Shown: piece by piece, positions 37,175-49,089 of the stretch
Layout of the letters: the number at the start of each line of letters is the position of its first letter
How positions within the stretch are numbered: position 1 is the first letter of the stretch
Origin: Cryptomeria japonica
Taxonomy: Eukaryota; Streptophyta; Pinopsida; Cupressales; Cupressaceae
Direction of reading: 5' to 3'
DNA length: 64,000 nucleotides
Assembly (NCBI RefSeq): GCF_030272615.1
Contig: NC_081405.1
Span: 23,575,772 to 23,639,771, forward strand
The notes under the pieces: generated by a model
Database searches by the model: none
What the model was told of the DNA's origin: nothing
What the model saw: the letters and a program-made list of their open reading frames with translations, nothing else
Made by a program: the position numbers and the translations under genes

Positions 37175-37730
37175 GGCTATGATGAATTCCCTTCCTCAGA
37201 GCTGGCTAGTCTCGACGGAGTCTGAGCCCTAGAAGGACCCACCCCAAGATCATCTCTCCTGGCCCTTGTGTCCTCTGCAGCCACCCCTCATGTCGCCCTA
37301 TCCGGACAGAGGAACCCACTGATAACTCCTGCCAACATTGTTGGTAGTGCTAATCCTGTCCATGTCATGGTATCCCATGCCACATTTTCCACCCTCATCT
37401 CTAGTCCCGGATCCTGGAACACTCGTCTAAGGGCATCCCTATCTCCATCTCTGTCATATGAAATCAGCTCCCCATCGATCGGTATCCATAGAATCCTATA
37501 TACATCCTCCAGGGTGAGTGTCATTTCCCCCATTGACAAATGAAAAGTGCAAGTCTCAGAGTGCCACCTCTCTGCCAATGTAGTCAGCAATCCCATGTTC
37601 ACCCGAAACTCAGGCACATATAGAATATGTCTCAATCCCATAGCCTCAATCGCAGCTCGGTCCTCGGCTATCAACTCAAGTCGCAACCTCTAAGTCGATG
37701 GGAATCTCTCCCGTGACTCTAGCATAGGTA
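37175..37730 (-). pseudogene. Truncated antisense plant mobile domain (PMD) gene in element A
   Basis: The frame at 37686-37288 runs antisense to the element and reads MGLRHILYVPEFRVNMGLLTTLAERWH..., with TFHLSMGEMTLTLEDVYRIL and IPIDGEL. This is the N-terminal signature of the plant mobile domain (PMD, MAIL/MAIN-like). In-frame sequence upstream (MLESRERFPST, then a TAG where B has CAG) ties its start to that of element B. The conserved C-terminal tail (PSRAQTPSRLASSEEG, then a stop) lies at about 37250-37185, so roughly 1.3 kb of the gene seen in element B is deleted. Not functional here. Confidence 0.8.
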
Positions 37731-37773
37731 AATACTCTTGTAGTCACACAAATCAATCATCTCAGTCCTAGTG

Positions 37774-38181
37774 ACACTCACTATTCATCACAAAGTGTTG
37801 CTTCTATCCTAGTGGTACAACCTGTTCATCACAAAGTACTACGTGTTTGGCATTCCCTGTTCATCACAAAGTGCTGCTCACATTTGCACTCACTGTTCAT
37901 CACAAAGTGTTGCTCATATTTTAGTACTCCCTGTTCATCACAAAGTACTATATCTTGGTACTCACTGTTCATCACAAAGTGCCTTGATCTATCCTATCCT
38001 AGGGCCTCTGCTTGAGTGAATCCTCTTGAGAAGTTTCCTAATTGGCAACGTATGTTCTATCACAAAATTGTCAATCCTAGCCTTATTTGTTATCCTAGTC
38101 TTCCCTAGAGGACCTGCTTGAGTGTATCCTCTCAGTAGCTTATCCAATCGACAGCGTATGTTCATCACAGAACTGTCGATT
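37774..38181. repeat. Hairpin array with constant loop, element A
   Basis: Six short hairpins at 37774-37798, 37815-37839, 37850-37874, 37886-37910, 37923-37949 and 37957-37983. Five share a 15-nt loop close to C(A/C)CTGTTCATCACAA; unit 2 has ACCTGTTCATCACAA inside an A/A mismatch. Stems vary but still pair: ACACT/AGTGT, GTAC/GTAC, GCATT/AGTGC, GCACT/AGTGT, AGTACT/AGTACT and GGTACT/AGTGCC. Two longer hairpins with a related loop (TGTTC-A-TCACA core) follow at 38041-38075 (ATTGGCAA/TTGTCAAT) and 38146-38181 (AATCGACAG/CTGTCGATT). The array sits just upstream of the antisense PMD gene. Confidence 0.88.
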
Positions 38182-38790
38182 TGACCTAGAAGACATAAAT
38201 TCACATTTTTGGACACAAACGTGCTTTCATGACATAAACACTCTTTTAGACCGCATAAACGTGCCTGGCACCAACGCAGACGTGCCTATACATTTTTGAC
38301 ATTTTTTGGACCCTATTCTAAGTGCATTTATTACTCTACCTAGCATGCATTAATGACAACAATAAATGCATCAAAGTACAAGGAGATTTTGTTGTACTTA
38401 CTAGCTCTCCTGCCTCTGTTGGCCTCTGAAATCGGCGAACACGATTGAATCTGTGAGCCATTGCCATCGCTGCTGACTGTTGTTGCTCTATCTCGCTCTG
38501 CACTCTGATCTCTTGGATGTGTGGATGACAATGAGGATGTTTTCCCCTCGTGGTCTATCTTATAGACTACCCTAGCCCTAGTCTCCTGTGTCAGTCTTCG
38601 TTATCCTGTGACTTTGTCACTTTATCTGGTCAGTCCATTCTAGCCTTTCTTTCTTATCGAGAGATTGTCTGTGGTCTTTTCATACATTTTCATCCAATCT
38701 CTCGAGGGGGCATATCATTCCCATCTTGGGGCAACTCTGTATCAATTCATCTTATCTTCTTTGAAACAACGCGACAAGCCACATTGTCTC

Positions 38791-38804
38791 AAAGAGGGGC
38801 AAAA
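38791..38804 (+). promoter_or_regulatory. Polypurine tract of element A
   Basis: AAAGAGGGGCAAAA immediately before the 3' LTR is the expected primer for plus-strand DNA synthesis. It also fixes the element's orientation. Confidence 0.85.
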
Positions 38805-39585
38805 TGTAGACACCCAAAATTGTCCAGTCTATTTAATTATCTAAGCTTAATTCTTCTATTAATTAAATAAATCTTTATTTATTTAATTAATTCATTTATC
38901 CTCTTCTAACCTTATTTCTCATTTAAATAAATACATTTATTTATTTAAATTATCCTTTTCCTAAATTAAATAAATATCTTATTTATTTAATTGATCTCAC
39001 TCCTTCTATTAATTAAATAAATCTTTATTTATTTAATTAATTCATTAACCTTTTCTACCCATGACACATGTCATTCATCTCTTAATTCATACACTACCTA
39101 CCCCTTTCATTATTTTATTATTTCTTTTACCTACCCTCTAATCATAGCCGACCTCTTTTACACCTCTCAATCTTATCCCTCCATTTCTTATAGTGTCTTC
39201 TATATAAGGAGATGCTTCCTTCATTATCAACCCTAATCAATCATTCTAATCAATCTATGCCCCCCGTTGACTACTTGACTACACTACGCTTTTGAACATA
39301 GGCGATCCTACTTGCAACCACATTCCGTTCTTTGTTGAGCTCTTGTGCACATAAAATCTGAGAGAAAATATATCAAGCAAGATCAATGGAGATAGGAAGA
39401 ATGGAGATCCAAACCCTATTGGACATGTGATGGTATAATCTTTGTGATTTCATTTGATTTGCATTGTCTTAGGTAATCTTCATATGTTATGGTGGATCTT
39501 TGTTGTTGTTAGGCTAGGGTTTTGTGGTTGAATTCATTTAGCCTTTCAATATCGTTATTATTGTTATCCATTTTCACCATAAACA
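38805..39585 (+). repeat. Element A 3' LTR
   Basis: 781 bp, nearly identical to the 5' LTR. It carries a short duplicated ATTCTAATCAAT segment and a few substitutions. It starts TGTAGACACCC and ends CATAAACA, followed by CAACC. Confidence 0.92.
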
Positions 39586-39590
39586 CAACC

Positions 39591-40690
39591 AAGGTGTAGC
39601 TAATAACCAAAACCATGTAGTAACAAATAACATTCACAATTATCCACACATGTAACAAGAAACATCTACATGCTCTATCATAACTATATGCCATAATTCT
39701 CCCAAGTTCTCCACAACAAACTATGTGAACATTAACATCTAATAAATAGTCATATAATAAAAAGAGAACTTACAAATCACACTACATAACATATTCTTTT
39801 ACCAATGCTTGAAAGTGTCAAATTGTACCGAGAGTTTGACCTCTTTCATAACGTCAACTAAAAAAGGGTTAGCAATACTCAATTGATCATATCATAGTTA
39901 AAAAATATATATATGTATCTATAACCAAAATGGATGTAAACCTCTCTGAAACCAAGGAAGATCAAACTTAAATGCCTTCCTAAATCCAAGAAGTCAGCCC
40001 AACAACATCTTGTCAACTCCTCATAAAGGACATCATAAATCAAACTCATATACATAAGGAGGTAAATATGTTAAATACTCCTCAAATGAACCATCCAAAA
40101 AAAAAATTTAAAAAGATGAAGATACATATCCATGAAAAGACAAATAAAACATAATGAATCCAAAATAATATGGGCAATCCTATCAAATGATTATTTTTCA
40201 GCTAGGTTCCAAGAGTGGGAGTGAGATTTATCCTCTAGGATACACCAAGTGATAATAAATCTCTCCAAAAATAATCTCCTCTTAGGTCCGTCATGAACTC
40301 ACATCTATATCCAAGTGAAATCTTAGACTTCTTCATAAAACCTCTAAAGAGTAGTTTTCTAAACAAATATCACTAAACTCAAGAGAACTCTAGCCTCACC
40401 TTAGTATCTAAGTATCCATGAGTACCTATATCCAATAAATCCATGCTAAGATCCCAATGTAACAATGCACTCTTATAAAAACCCTAATAACATGACTAAT
40501 ATACTCAATACTAAGAAAGTTATCTTGATCAATGTCAAAGCTCCAACTACTTAATCAAGAATACACCATGATGTCATGATCTAACATCTTCTCCCTGGGG
40601 ATTACATGCTACAATTAACATATTGTATTCCTGTGAGCACCTATATCATGTCAAAAAACTATCACATGATCAAGAGTCCACCATGACACA
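39591..40690. other. Spacer between elements A and D
   Basis: AT-rich sequence continuing the left flank of element A. No gene recognised. Confidence 0.5.
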
Positions 40691-40695
40691 ATACA

Positions 40696-40910
40696 TGTTG
40701 GCACATTCCATCATTCTCACCCGTATGGTTTATTTGGTTATAGTTTGTTTATTTGTTAGTAATTTGTTATAGGTTGTCCATCTATATTAGATAATATTTG
40801 TTACTAGTCAGTTTGATATGGAACCCATAAGTTCCTCATTTATAGCTACTTTATAGCTATATAAACACTTCATTATGTAATTCAAGATCGATGAGTAATA
40901 AACTTTGATA
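40696..40910 (+). repeat. Element D 5' LTR
   Basis: 215 bp, with a TATATAAACACTTC promoter-like element at about 40857. Directly followed by TGGTATCAAAGC (40911-40922), the classic initiator-Met-tRNA primer site. Confidence 0.9.
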
Positions 40911-41045
40911 TGGTATCAAAGCAATATAGATTTTGTTTCTATTATTTAGTGATAAGGAGGATCTCTAAATGCAATTGTGGAAGTTCAAGAGCAGTTGTTT
41001 CGTGGGCAACTTAGGTTATTCCTATTTGTTGAAAATTTTGCAATC

Positions 41046-43120
41046 AAAGGATTATTACAAAATGGTGGTTTGAACCACAATGTGTGAAATTGAATCTCTC
41101 CCATTTGTAAGGGAAGGCTCCCCATTTGCTTATTATTCTAACTATCTTAAAATAAAATTCTAATTATTAATCCTATTCTAAGATTGGGCATTACACAATC
41201 TCATTCTCTTTCTTCAAATAGATGTTTATCATTTTCTCTCTTTTCAGAAAGGATATTACAATTTAGAGAAAGAATAGTTCAAACAACTTCTAAGTTCCTA
41301 AGAAAAAACCTAGGAGCATATATATGAAATTTACAAGTAAAGAAGCAAAGGTTTTATGAAAGCACTAAGTCTTTTGTTGCTTCGCAGGATGAGAAAATAG
41401 TGATGAAGTTTAAAGTCTTTAGCACACTATTATCTTATCAACCTTTCCTTTTACAAATGAGCTCTATAACCCACTATGAACTCTCTTCGAAATAACAAAA
41501 TGAAGCTCAAAGTATTTATATTGCTATTTACATAAAAATTCATAAACTTTCACTAAAATAACAAGATTAAGCTCAAAGTCTTCAATTTTTTATCTATTTA
41601 CTAATTCTACTAAGCAAATCTTGAACTATGTGCTACAGTTTTACAAAACCGAAATTACTTTACTCTCCAATAATGCTTCAACACATTGTTCTCATCCAAA
41701 CAAATAAGATTCTATAACAAGAATGATATAAGAACATTCTCATCAAGAAACACAATGAATTCAACTCAAAGTTTGAATGCAAAAAATACTTTCCTTTTTT
41801 ATTGAATTTGTAAAATAACAATTTGAACTCAAAGTTTCACTTTTCTCTTCACTTCGATAAAGTTTTGTTGCATAAAATTAAAGATGATGTTTACAATGAG
41901 CATCCTCATATATATAGGAGAGGGGCTATGAGCAAAATTAGGAAAAAAACTCAACTAAGTATGACTAAGTCAAAAGTAGAGTTCTATTTGACTTAAGACT
42001 TGTGCAATCCTAGATGCAAAAATGTATATACAAAATGACACCTGAAGTGTTGATTACCAACTACAAAAATGCACCCACAAATAGAAAGTGTGAAAGATAA
42101 CTAAGTATGCAGAGACACATCCTTCATCAAAAAACATTATATTGTTGCAAGGTAGCTTGTATTTCAATGTCATCTAGTCCTAGAATGCGAAATCTGGCAT
42201 CTGGAGTGGAGTGCAATACTAATTTGAGGAATTCTCAGAGTTAGACAAAAAAGACCAAAAATTTGTAAATCGGACTTATATCCCCAATTTACACTTAATG
42301 TAAATTGGACTTATATGGTATAATGGTGTAGTTTGGGTTTATAACCCCGAACTACACTTATTCATGGGTGAAAAACCAGCTTGGTGTAGTTCGGGGTTAT
42401 AAACCCAAACTACACATGGTCCAGTGTTTTTGGTGTGGTTCAAGGTTATAACCCCAAACTACACTTGGTGAAACACTTGGAAACTCAGTGTAGTTTGGAC
42501 CTACAACCCCGAACTACACTATTGAAAGTGATGATAATTTGGTGTGGTTTGAAGTTGTAACTTCGAACTACACCTCAGTCCATGTTAAAAAAAAAAACAT
42601 ATTGGTGTAATTTGGGGTTATAAACCTAAACTACACCTCGATGAGATGGGACTTTGGTGTAAGTTCGGAGTTGTAACTCTGAACTACACCTAGTGATGGG
42701 ACTAGTAAAGTGTGTAGTTTGGAGTTACAACTCTGAACTACACCAAAAAGGTGTTGATAAAAAACCAAAACATGTATTTCGATGTATTTTGGGTTTGTAA
42801 CCCCAAAATGCATATTTTCTAAAGACAAGTGAAAAATCAAAGTTTAACTCCAAAAATATACCTAAAAATAAAAACTAACTCTTAAAAGAACACTTTATCA
42901 ATTTTCCAAATTGACAATTTGGAATGCAAATCAAGATGACTTCTTGGGGACCAAAATGTGAACGAGAAAAATAGAATTTCACCTCAATCAATGTTCTTAG
43001 AGCACTTGGACTAAAAATTGGAAAAAATTTGTAGGGGTTATCCCATGTTTTCACCAAAGTTGAAATCGGGGATAACAATTCCCACAATTCTTCATATCAC
43101 CAAAGGTTGCGAGCTCGAAT
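41046..43120. other. Unassigned sequence replacing gag of element D
   Basis: Similarity to Copia gag is lost after about 41046, and recognisable Copia sequence resumes at about 43360. The interval has a TATATATAGGAGAGGGG element near 41910 and the palindrome array at 42264-42813. It looks like an inserted LTR or other element, but I could not fix its ends or a target duplication. Confidence 0.45.
42264..42813. repeat. Array of 32-bp imperfect palindromes
   Basis: Nine palindromes of 32-33 bp at 42326-42357, 42384-42415, 42433-42464, 42488-42519, 42542-42573, 42605-42636, 42657-42689, 42712-42743 and 42782-42813, preceded by a weaker one at 42264-42293. The usual form is GTGTAGTTYGGGGTTA and its reverse complement, spaced by about 17-31 bp of unrelated sequence. 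Inner arms differ between units yet mostly still pair: GGGGTT/AACCC, GAAGTT/AACTTC and GGAGTT/AACTC. Confidence 0.92.
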
Positions 43121-43321
43121 CTGGTAGGATCAACTTCTTGCTAGAATAATATTGATGTATTTGACAGTATGATTGCTCCTTCCTCGTTCACTTAATGTAC
43201 CTAGAAGTGGTTTCCAAGCACTGGCGAGTTGGTTGTCATTTTAGTAGTTTTTTTAGACAATATTTTTCTTGGCCTGTCATGCTCTTCTTGCTAACTATTT
43301 TTATCTATCACTAGTGTTGTT

Positions 43322-43386
43322 CCATTTGCCTTGGTGATTATCATCATTTTCTATCATGAGAACTTGATAATCACCAAGGAAAATGG
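43322..43386. repeat. 22-bp inverted repeat fold-back
   Basis: The arms CCATTTGCCTTGGTGATTAT.. (43322-43343) and its reverse complement (43365-43386) match at 21 of 22 positions around a 21-nt loop, at the start of the recognisable pol region. Confidence 0.9.
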
Positions 43387-45905
43387 AAAGATTGTTGCCA
43401 ATGCTACTAAAGTTGGTAAAATATTTAGGCTTTATACAATAGCTAACAATCAAGCCTTAGTGACTAAAGACAATGATCTTTCTATGATTTGACATCGTAG
43501 ATTTGGTCATTTAAGAACTAGTTACTAGGTTAAAACTTATGAGAAAATCATGGTCAAAGGGCTTCCATCACTTAAGAAAGTTGAGTGTTGTTTGTTCTAG
43601 CTGTCTTGCTGGAAAAATAACATAGATCACCCTTCTATCCCAGGGAGAACATGCAAGCCAACACTTGTAGTTGCATACAAATCTATGCGACCCCATGATA
43701 CCTACTCATAAAAGATATAGTTACTTTCATCATTTGGTTGATAATTACACAAGGAAAATGTGGGTATACTATTTGTAGCATAAAGATGAAGCTTTTTCCT
43801 ACATCAAAGAGTTTCACACTCTTGTGGAGAAAGCTATGAATCATCGAATTCATGTACTCCACTCAGATTAAGGGGGGGAATACACCAACATATAATTATC
43901 CACATATCTAAAGGAACATGGAATTCAATGTCAACTGACAACAGCATACACACCTTAGAAAAATGGAGTTTTTGAATGAATAAATTACATCATCGTGGAG
44001 ATGCTCCAAATAATGTTGAAAGATTTTCAACTAGAGCATGCATATTGGGTTGAAGTTGCTCACACAATAGTTTATCTTTTGAATCATGCACCAACCAAAG
44101 CTCTTGATGGAATCACACCAAAAGAAGCATGGATAGCCTGGGTAAAGCCTTCTATCTCTTATATTCATGTTTTTGGATGCAATTCCTATACGCACATTCC
44201 CAAACAAAAAAGGAAAAAGCTAGATGAAAAATCCATGCAATTTATTCTTCTTAGATATAGTAATGAATCTAAGGCATGTCACCTTATGGATCATAACACA
44301 CAAGATATACATTAGTACTTAGAGATGTATTTTTTTATGAGAAGAGCAAGTCAGGTTCTCCTCCCATATCATCACCTACTACAGATAGTGCTCCTATATT
44401 CAACATGGATGGGAAATATGATGGGGATGTTGATAGTCAATCTAATTCAACACTCACAAATGTCACAAAACCTTTACCAATTCGGTATACTAGTACCATT
44501 CATGATGCAAAGCTAGATTGAGATCCAAACACTTCCACTTTAGGTCTGAGGATTCGCAACATGGCTCAAAATGAGGTAAACTTAGCTCTAATGACTATAG
44601 TTGTTGAAATTTTTTGAGTTATCTAATGCTCAAGAAGCACTAGAATCAAAGCCTTCGAAAGAGGCTATGGATGTAAAGTATCAATCTCTAATGAAAAACA
44701 ACACTTGGGAGCTTGTTGATCTACCACCTGGTAAGAAAGTAATTGGATGTAAATGGATATTTAAAACTAAATATAAAGTAGATGGTAATATAGACAAACA
44801 TAAGGCTATACTTGTAGCCAAGGGTTATGCCCATAAAGAAGGTATAAACTATGATGAAACATTTGCTCCCATAGAAAATTAGAATTATTTTTTTCTTTAA
44901 TTGCACAATTTGGATGGAAATTGTATTAGATGGATGTAAAAATTGCATTTCTTAATGGACACCTTAAGGAAGAGGTCTATATGATCCAACCAGAGGGATA
45001 CATTGCACCTAGTAAAGAATAAAAGGTATGCAAACTTGGTAAATCCACATATGGTCTCAAACAAGCTCCTAGAGCTTGGTATATTAAAATTGATGAACAT
45101 CTGCTACAAGATGATTTCACTGGGCATCCATATGATCCCAATCTCTACCTCAAAGATCAAAGGGGGGTATTGTGATCATTAATGTATATGTTGATGACTT
45201 GGTTATTATATGCATCTCATAAGCAATGCTTGAAACAACCAAGAATAATCTCAAGAAAGCATTTGATATAACAGATCTCAGGCTACTGCATTATTGTCTA
45301 GGCTTAGAGGTCTAACAAACTAATCACCATTGATTTTTATCTAAAAGGGAATATTCCAAGACACTGCTTGAGAAATTTAGAATGATGGATTCCAAACCCA
45401 TGTGTATACCTACGTAATCAGGATTGCAATTATCTATATCTGATACATCTCTTCAGGTGAATGCAACTCTCTATCAATCGATGATTGGAGGTTTGATTTA
45501 CTTGACTTACACCAGACTAGATACTAGTTTTTCTATTAATTATCTATCAATATTCATTAAAGAACAAAAAATGTGTCATTGGAAAGCAAGAAAATGGGTT
45601 TTAAGGTATATCCAAGGTACAATGAATCGTGGTTTGGAATATAAAAGGAATGATCAATTCTTCTTGATAGGGTACATAGATGTAGAGTATGTAGGTTCAG
45701 TTGATGATAGGAGATCCACTTTTGGATTTTTTTTCTTCCTAGGTTCGGGACCTATTTCTTGGGGAAGTAAGAAGCAATCCTAGTTGCTCATTCCTCAATA
45801 GAAGCATAATATCGTGTAGCAAGTGCAATAGTTTGTGAAGCAATTTGGCTACATCACACATTAGAAGGATTAGCCTATAGTCCTCTATTGCGAAAATCAT
45901 AATAT
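43360..45905 (+). pseudogene. Copia pol remnant: pre-integrase, integrase, RT, RNase H
   Basis: Domains in order: a gag-pre-integrase HH region near 43380-43620 (HRRFGHL); integrase with HSD.GGEYTN at about 43860 and the C-terminal FGCNSY and KAW-type sequence at 43995-44315; RT from about 44600 (NNTWELVDLPPGKKVIGCKW, then AFLNGHLKEEVYM, then YGLKQAPRAWY); RNase H at about 45424-45783 (YQSMIGGLIYLT, RSTFGFFFFLGSGPISWGSKK). The RT catalytic YVDD region is recognisable only out of frame (45188-45200). There are at least ten stops or frame changes. Confidence 0.88.
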
Positions 45906-46133
45906 TCTCAAGCTTATTTGTAATCTAGTGTTCCATGAACGAACCAAGGATATTGAATTCGATTGTCACTTCATATGAGAACATGATCAACAAAACAACA
46001 TTCAACTCCAATTTTGCTCCACACAAGAACAACGTGTTGATATCTTCACCATGCCTCTTGTATGTGTGAATTTTGATACATTTCAAGGTTCTCTTATTAG
46101 TACCCTTAAACAATGATGTAATAAGGGGGAAAA

Positions 46134-46348
46134 TGTTGTCATATTCCATCATTCTCACCCGTATGGTTTGTTTGGTTATAGTTTGTTTATTTGTTAGTAA
46201 TTTGGTATAGGTTGTTTGTCTATATTAGATAATATTTATTATTAGTCAATTTAATATGGAATTTGTAAGTTCCTCATGTATAACTACTTCATAGATATAT
46301 AAACACTTCATTATGTAATTCAATATCGATAAGTAATAAACTCTGATA
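46134..46348 (+). repeat. Element D 3' LTR
   Basis: Matches the 5' LTR over its full 215 bp with numerous substitutions, so the element is fairly old. Preceded by the purine tract at 46123-46133. Confidence 0.9.
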
Positions 46349-46353
46349 ATACC

Positions 46354-47744
46354 AAACATTCTCTTAACAAAGGATTCCCTATTAAAATTGATTTCATAAA
46401 ATGATACCTCGACCAAAGACTCCAAGAGTCCTCCATGGCTAACCAAGATGTTAAAATCCCTAATCACATGAGGATAACTATCTCCTATTAATGTAATTCA
46501 AGATGTTAAAGTACTCATATCGTAGACAGAAATCATGATCCAGGAGTTTTTCATGACATCCACAACCACTAGACAAAAAATCACTCATCACCAAAAGATA
46601 AATCCAAATGTCACTAGAAAATATCCCATTAAACTATGATACTAAGTTATTCATGGAATAATGATAATAATAATAGCCTAAATGAAGATCACCCATGGTC
46701 CATAATATCAACAACTCTAGAGAATAAAGTATAACCAACATCTCCAAGCTAAGAAGATAAAGTAGGAAATTATCACTATTAAAATTTCTCATTAAACTAT
46801 GTAACCAAGTTATCCATGACATTGTGATAAACAACCATGATACTAGTACCAATAACCAACTATCCAAGCACTCTAACCATCCATCCTCTCATTCAAACAA
46901 ATATTTAATGTGGTGATGAAGGCTCGTAGATACCACAACACACAACAACATAGATTTCTCACAAAAAAATATGAAAGTTCTTATATTGAATTGAAAAATA
47001 AATTACATTACAAAAGTTGGAATCAAAATAGAGGATGAAATCCTCAATAGGTTGCAACACATTACAACTTCTTTCCTCTATTTTCTAGAGCCTTTTGCCT
47101 TATTTTACCCTCAAATGTGCTTACATTTTCTACCTTCCCTCCCTTCTCAAAATTTACCACTTTCGATCCTTCTCCCCTACTCAAAAAAATTATCAAAAAA
47201 TGGTCATTACTAGCCCTTAGGTGTCTTCAGAAAAAACTCACCTACAATGTGCAACTTACCATTCTAGAGCTTTGGAGTATGTTTCAAGTCCCTATGTGCT
47301 CATATGCAAACTAACTAAAAATAGAAACAATGTTATTTTTAGTCATCTTTGAAAATTGAAAGTTCTAAATTAATCTTGAGGACTTTAAAAGAAAATAAGT
47401 TGCATGAATATTTTCCAAGCCAAACAAAAATAAAAATAACAGTTTTTTGGGGTGATGCAAGATTACCCTTAGATCTCGGATGCTCCTACATCATGTGTCT
47501 AAACATATCTTCTAAGATGTACCATGCATTTATTTTACATAATTAGTATATTCATTTGTGTGCAAGTTGTACAATAAACTTTTTTTCTAATAATGAGTAG
47601 CTTGTATCATGCAAGTAGAAATAAAAATACTTGCATATTAAATTTTACTATCAATAATTATGATAAAAATGAGAGAGTGTTGTTAGGAGAATTTCACTTG
47701 TATAGAAAGTGGTACGATGATGCTCTACCCTATGTAGTGGCATA
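46354..47744. other. AT-rich spacer
   Basis: No supported gene. Short frames at 46634-46867 (minus) and 47117-47546 (plus) lack recognisable features. Confidence 0.4.
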
Positions 47745-48080
47745 GTTAATGTTTATTTTGTTTTAGTGTTAGGGCTCAATATGGTTTAAAGTTAGGGCTT
47801 ATTTTGGTTTGATGTTATGCTTAGAATTTAATTTGGTTTAGGGTTAGTATTCATTTTGGTTTAGAGTTTATGTTATCATTTAATTTAGTTTAGGGTTATG
47901 GTTTATTTTGGCTAGTGTTCTAATGATTATGGCTAATTTTAGTTTAGGTTTAATTTGGTTTATTATTCAATTATTATTAGTGCCAGAGTTCAATTCTATT
48001 CAAGGTTAGGGTTGCAAATAAATTTAGTTTATAGTTGGAGCTTGATTTGGTTTAAGATTTGTGTTCATTTTGTTTAAAGT
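47745..48080 (+). repeat. Degenerate GGTTTAGGGTTAG repeats
   Basis: About a dozen diverged units of roughly 20-30 bp with the core TTTGGTTTAGGGTTAG. The TTTAGGG inside resembles the plant telomere repeat, but the longer period and the conserved ATTTTGG spacer make it a minisatellite rather than a true telomere stretch. Confidence 0.6.
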
Positions 48081-48610
48081 TAGAATTCAATGACATCTCT
48101 ACAGTGTTTGTGGTTTCACTTCTAGATTCAGGGGAGGCGAAGGAGATGGTGAGATCCATTTGTAGGAAATTGGTGAAGAAAAGTTATTTAGGTGAATTGG
48201 AGGATGTAATGGAGAATGTGGATGATAATAACATGATACCCCTATTGAAAGACTTCTATGTTGTTTGTCATCATGGAAAAGAAGTTACAAAGTTTTCCCT
48301 CCTCAATTTGGCTAATGCCTCAAATTTGTCTCAAAGGTGGTAGGTTGTCGCAAGAAACTCATTATTCCTCAAGAAATTGTTGGATTTGTCTAAGAAAGGT
48401 GTAGCAGGTTGGCTACACAATTATTTGGTGACAAAGGGGTTGATTAGTGATGGTGAGGATGACGAGCCTATCGGGATAAAAGATAAATAAGAAGAAGTGG
48501 TGTCAAGGATGGAGCTATTGAGGGAGGTAGAGCTAGCTGCCCATGAAGACTGTGGCCCTAACTATCCCATGAAGTGTAGAGAATATGAAGCAACATGTGT
48601 TTGGTGAAGA
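48081..48610 (+). pseudogene. Unrecognised coding-like remnant
   Basis: A frame from about 48081 (SLLDSGEAKEMVRSICRK...) ends at a stop at 48341. Another frame then reads on as protein-like sequence (LFLKKLLDLSKKGVAGWL, then LLREVELAAHEDCGPNYP) to about 48600. Composition is acidic and varied, unlike noncoding flanks. No family recognised; it could be a captured host exon or a transposon protein. Confidence 0.3.
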
Positions 48611-48905
48611 GTGATCTTATTAAGTAATGTATAGAACCTTATAAATATAAAAAATAAATAAAAATCTATATTTGAATAGATAGTAGAATGGGTTGGGGAA
48701 CTATGTAGCTCTTCCAATTTTGGGATTAATGGTCATATTGGAGCTCGATATAGTTGTTCGTTTGCAATAGAAATAGGTAGATTTCATATGATATTAGGGC
48801 ATTTTGTCTAGTATGATACTGGCCCTATCAACAAAATGTAAAAACTCTTTTTTGGATTTAATATACGGGTGCAACCCCTTAGTTGTTATTTAACAAAAAA
48901 AAATT
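48611..48905 (+). other. Possible LINE 3' tail
   Basis: Ends TTTAATATACGGGTGCAACCCC...TTATTTAACAAAAAAA. This resembles the 3' end of plant LINEs, with a short A tail. No coding part accompanies it. Confidence 0.3.
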
Positions 48906-49089
48906 GTTTACATATATAATATTATCTCAATACTAATAATATATAATAATATACTTTTTAAATAATATAAGTTTAGTACTGATAATAATATATCTATATT
49001 AATCATGGCATAATGGAAATGGATTTTAATAAAGAGAAGGATTTGAACTCTCAATACTCATAAATATTATCTTGAGAGGAGATTTACTA

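Larger units (their letters stand above)
40696..46348 (+). mobile_element. Ty1/Copia element D, decayed
   Basis: Two 215-bp LTRs (40696-40910 and 46134-46348). The 5' LTR starts TGTTGGCACATTCC and the 3' one TGTTGTCATATTCC. The primer site TGGTATCAAAGC follows the 5' LTR and the polypurine tract AAGGGGGAAAA precedes the 3' LTR. The flanks read ATACA and ATACC, a target duplication with one change. Pol order is Copia-type: gag-pre-integrase, integrase, RT, RNase H. Many stops and frameshifts make it inactive. About 2 kb of unrelated sequence (about 41046-43120) sits where gag should be. Confidence 0.88.

Noticed and set aside
42326-42813. CRISPR array
   Set aside because: Regular repeats with variable spacers resemble one superficially, but the DNA is plant, the units are full palindromes and no cas genes exist.
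47745-48080. Interstitial telomere array
   Set aside because: TTTAGGG appears only within longer, diverged units; there is no run of perfect telomere repeats.
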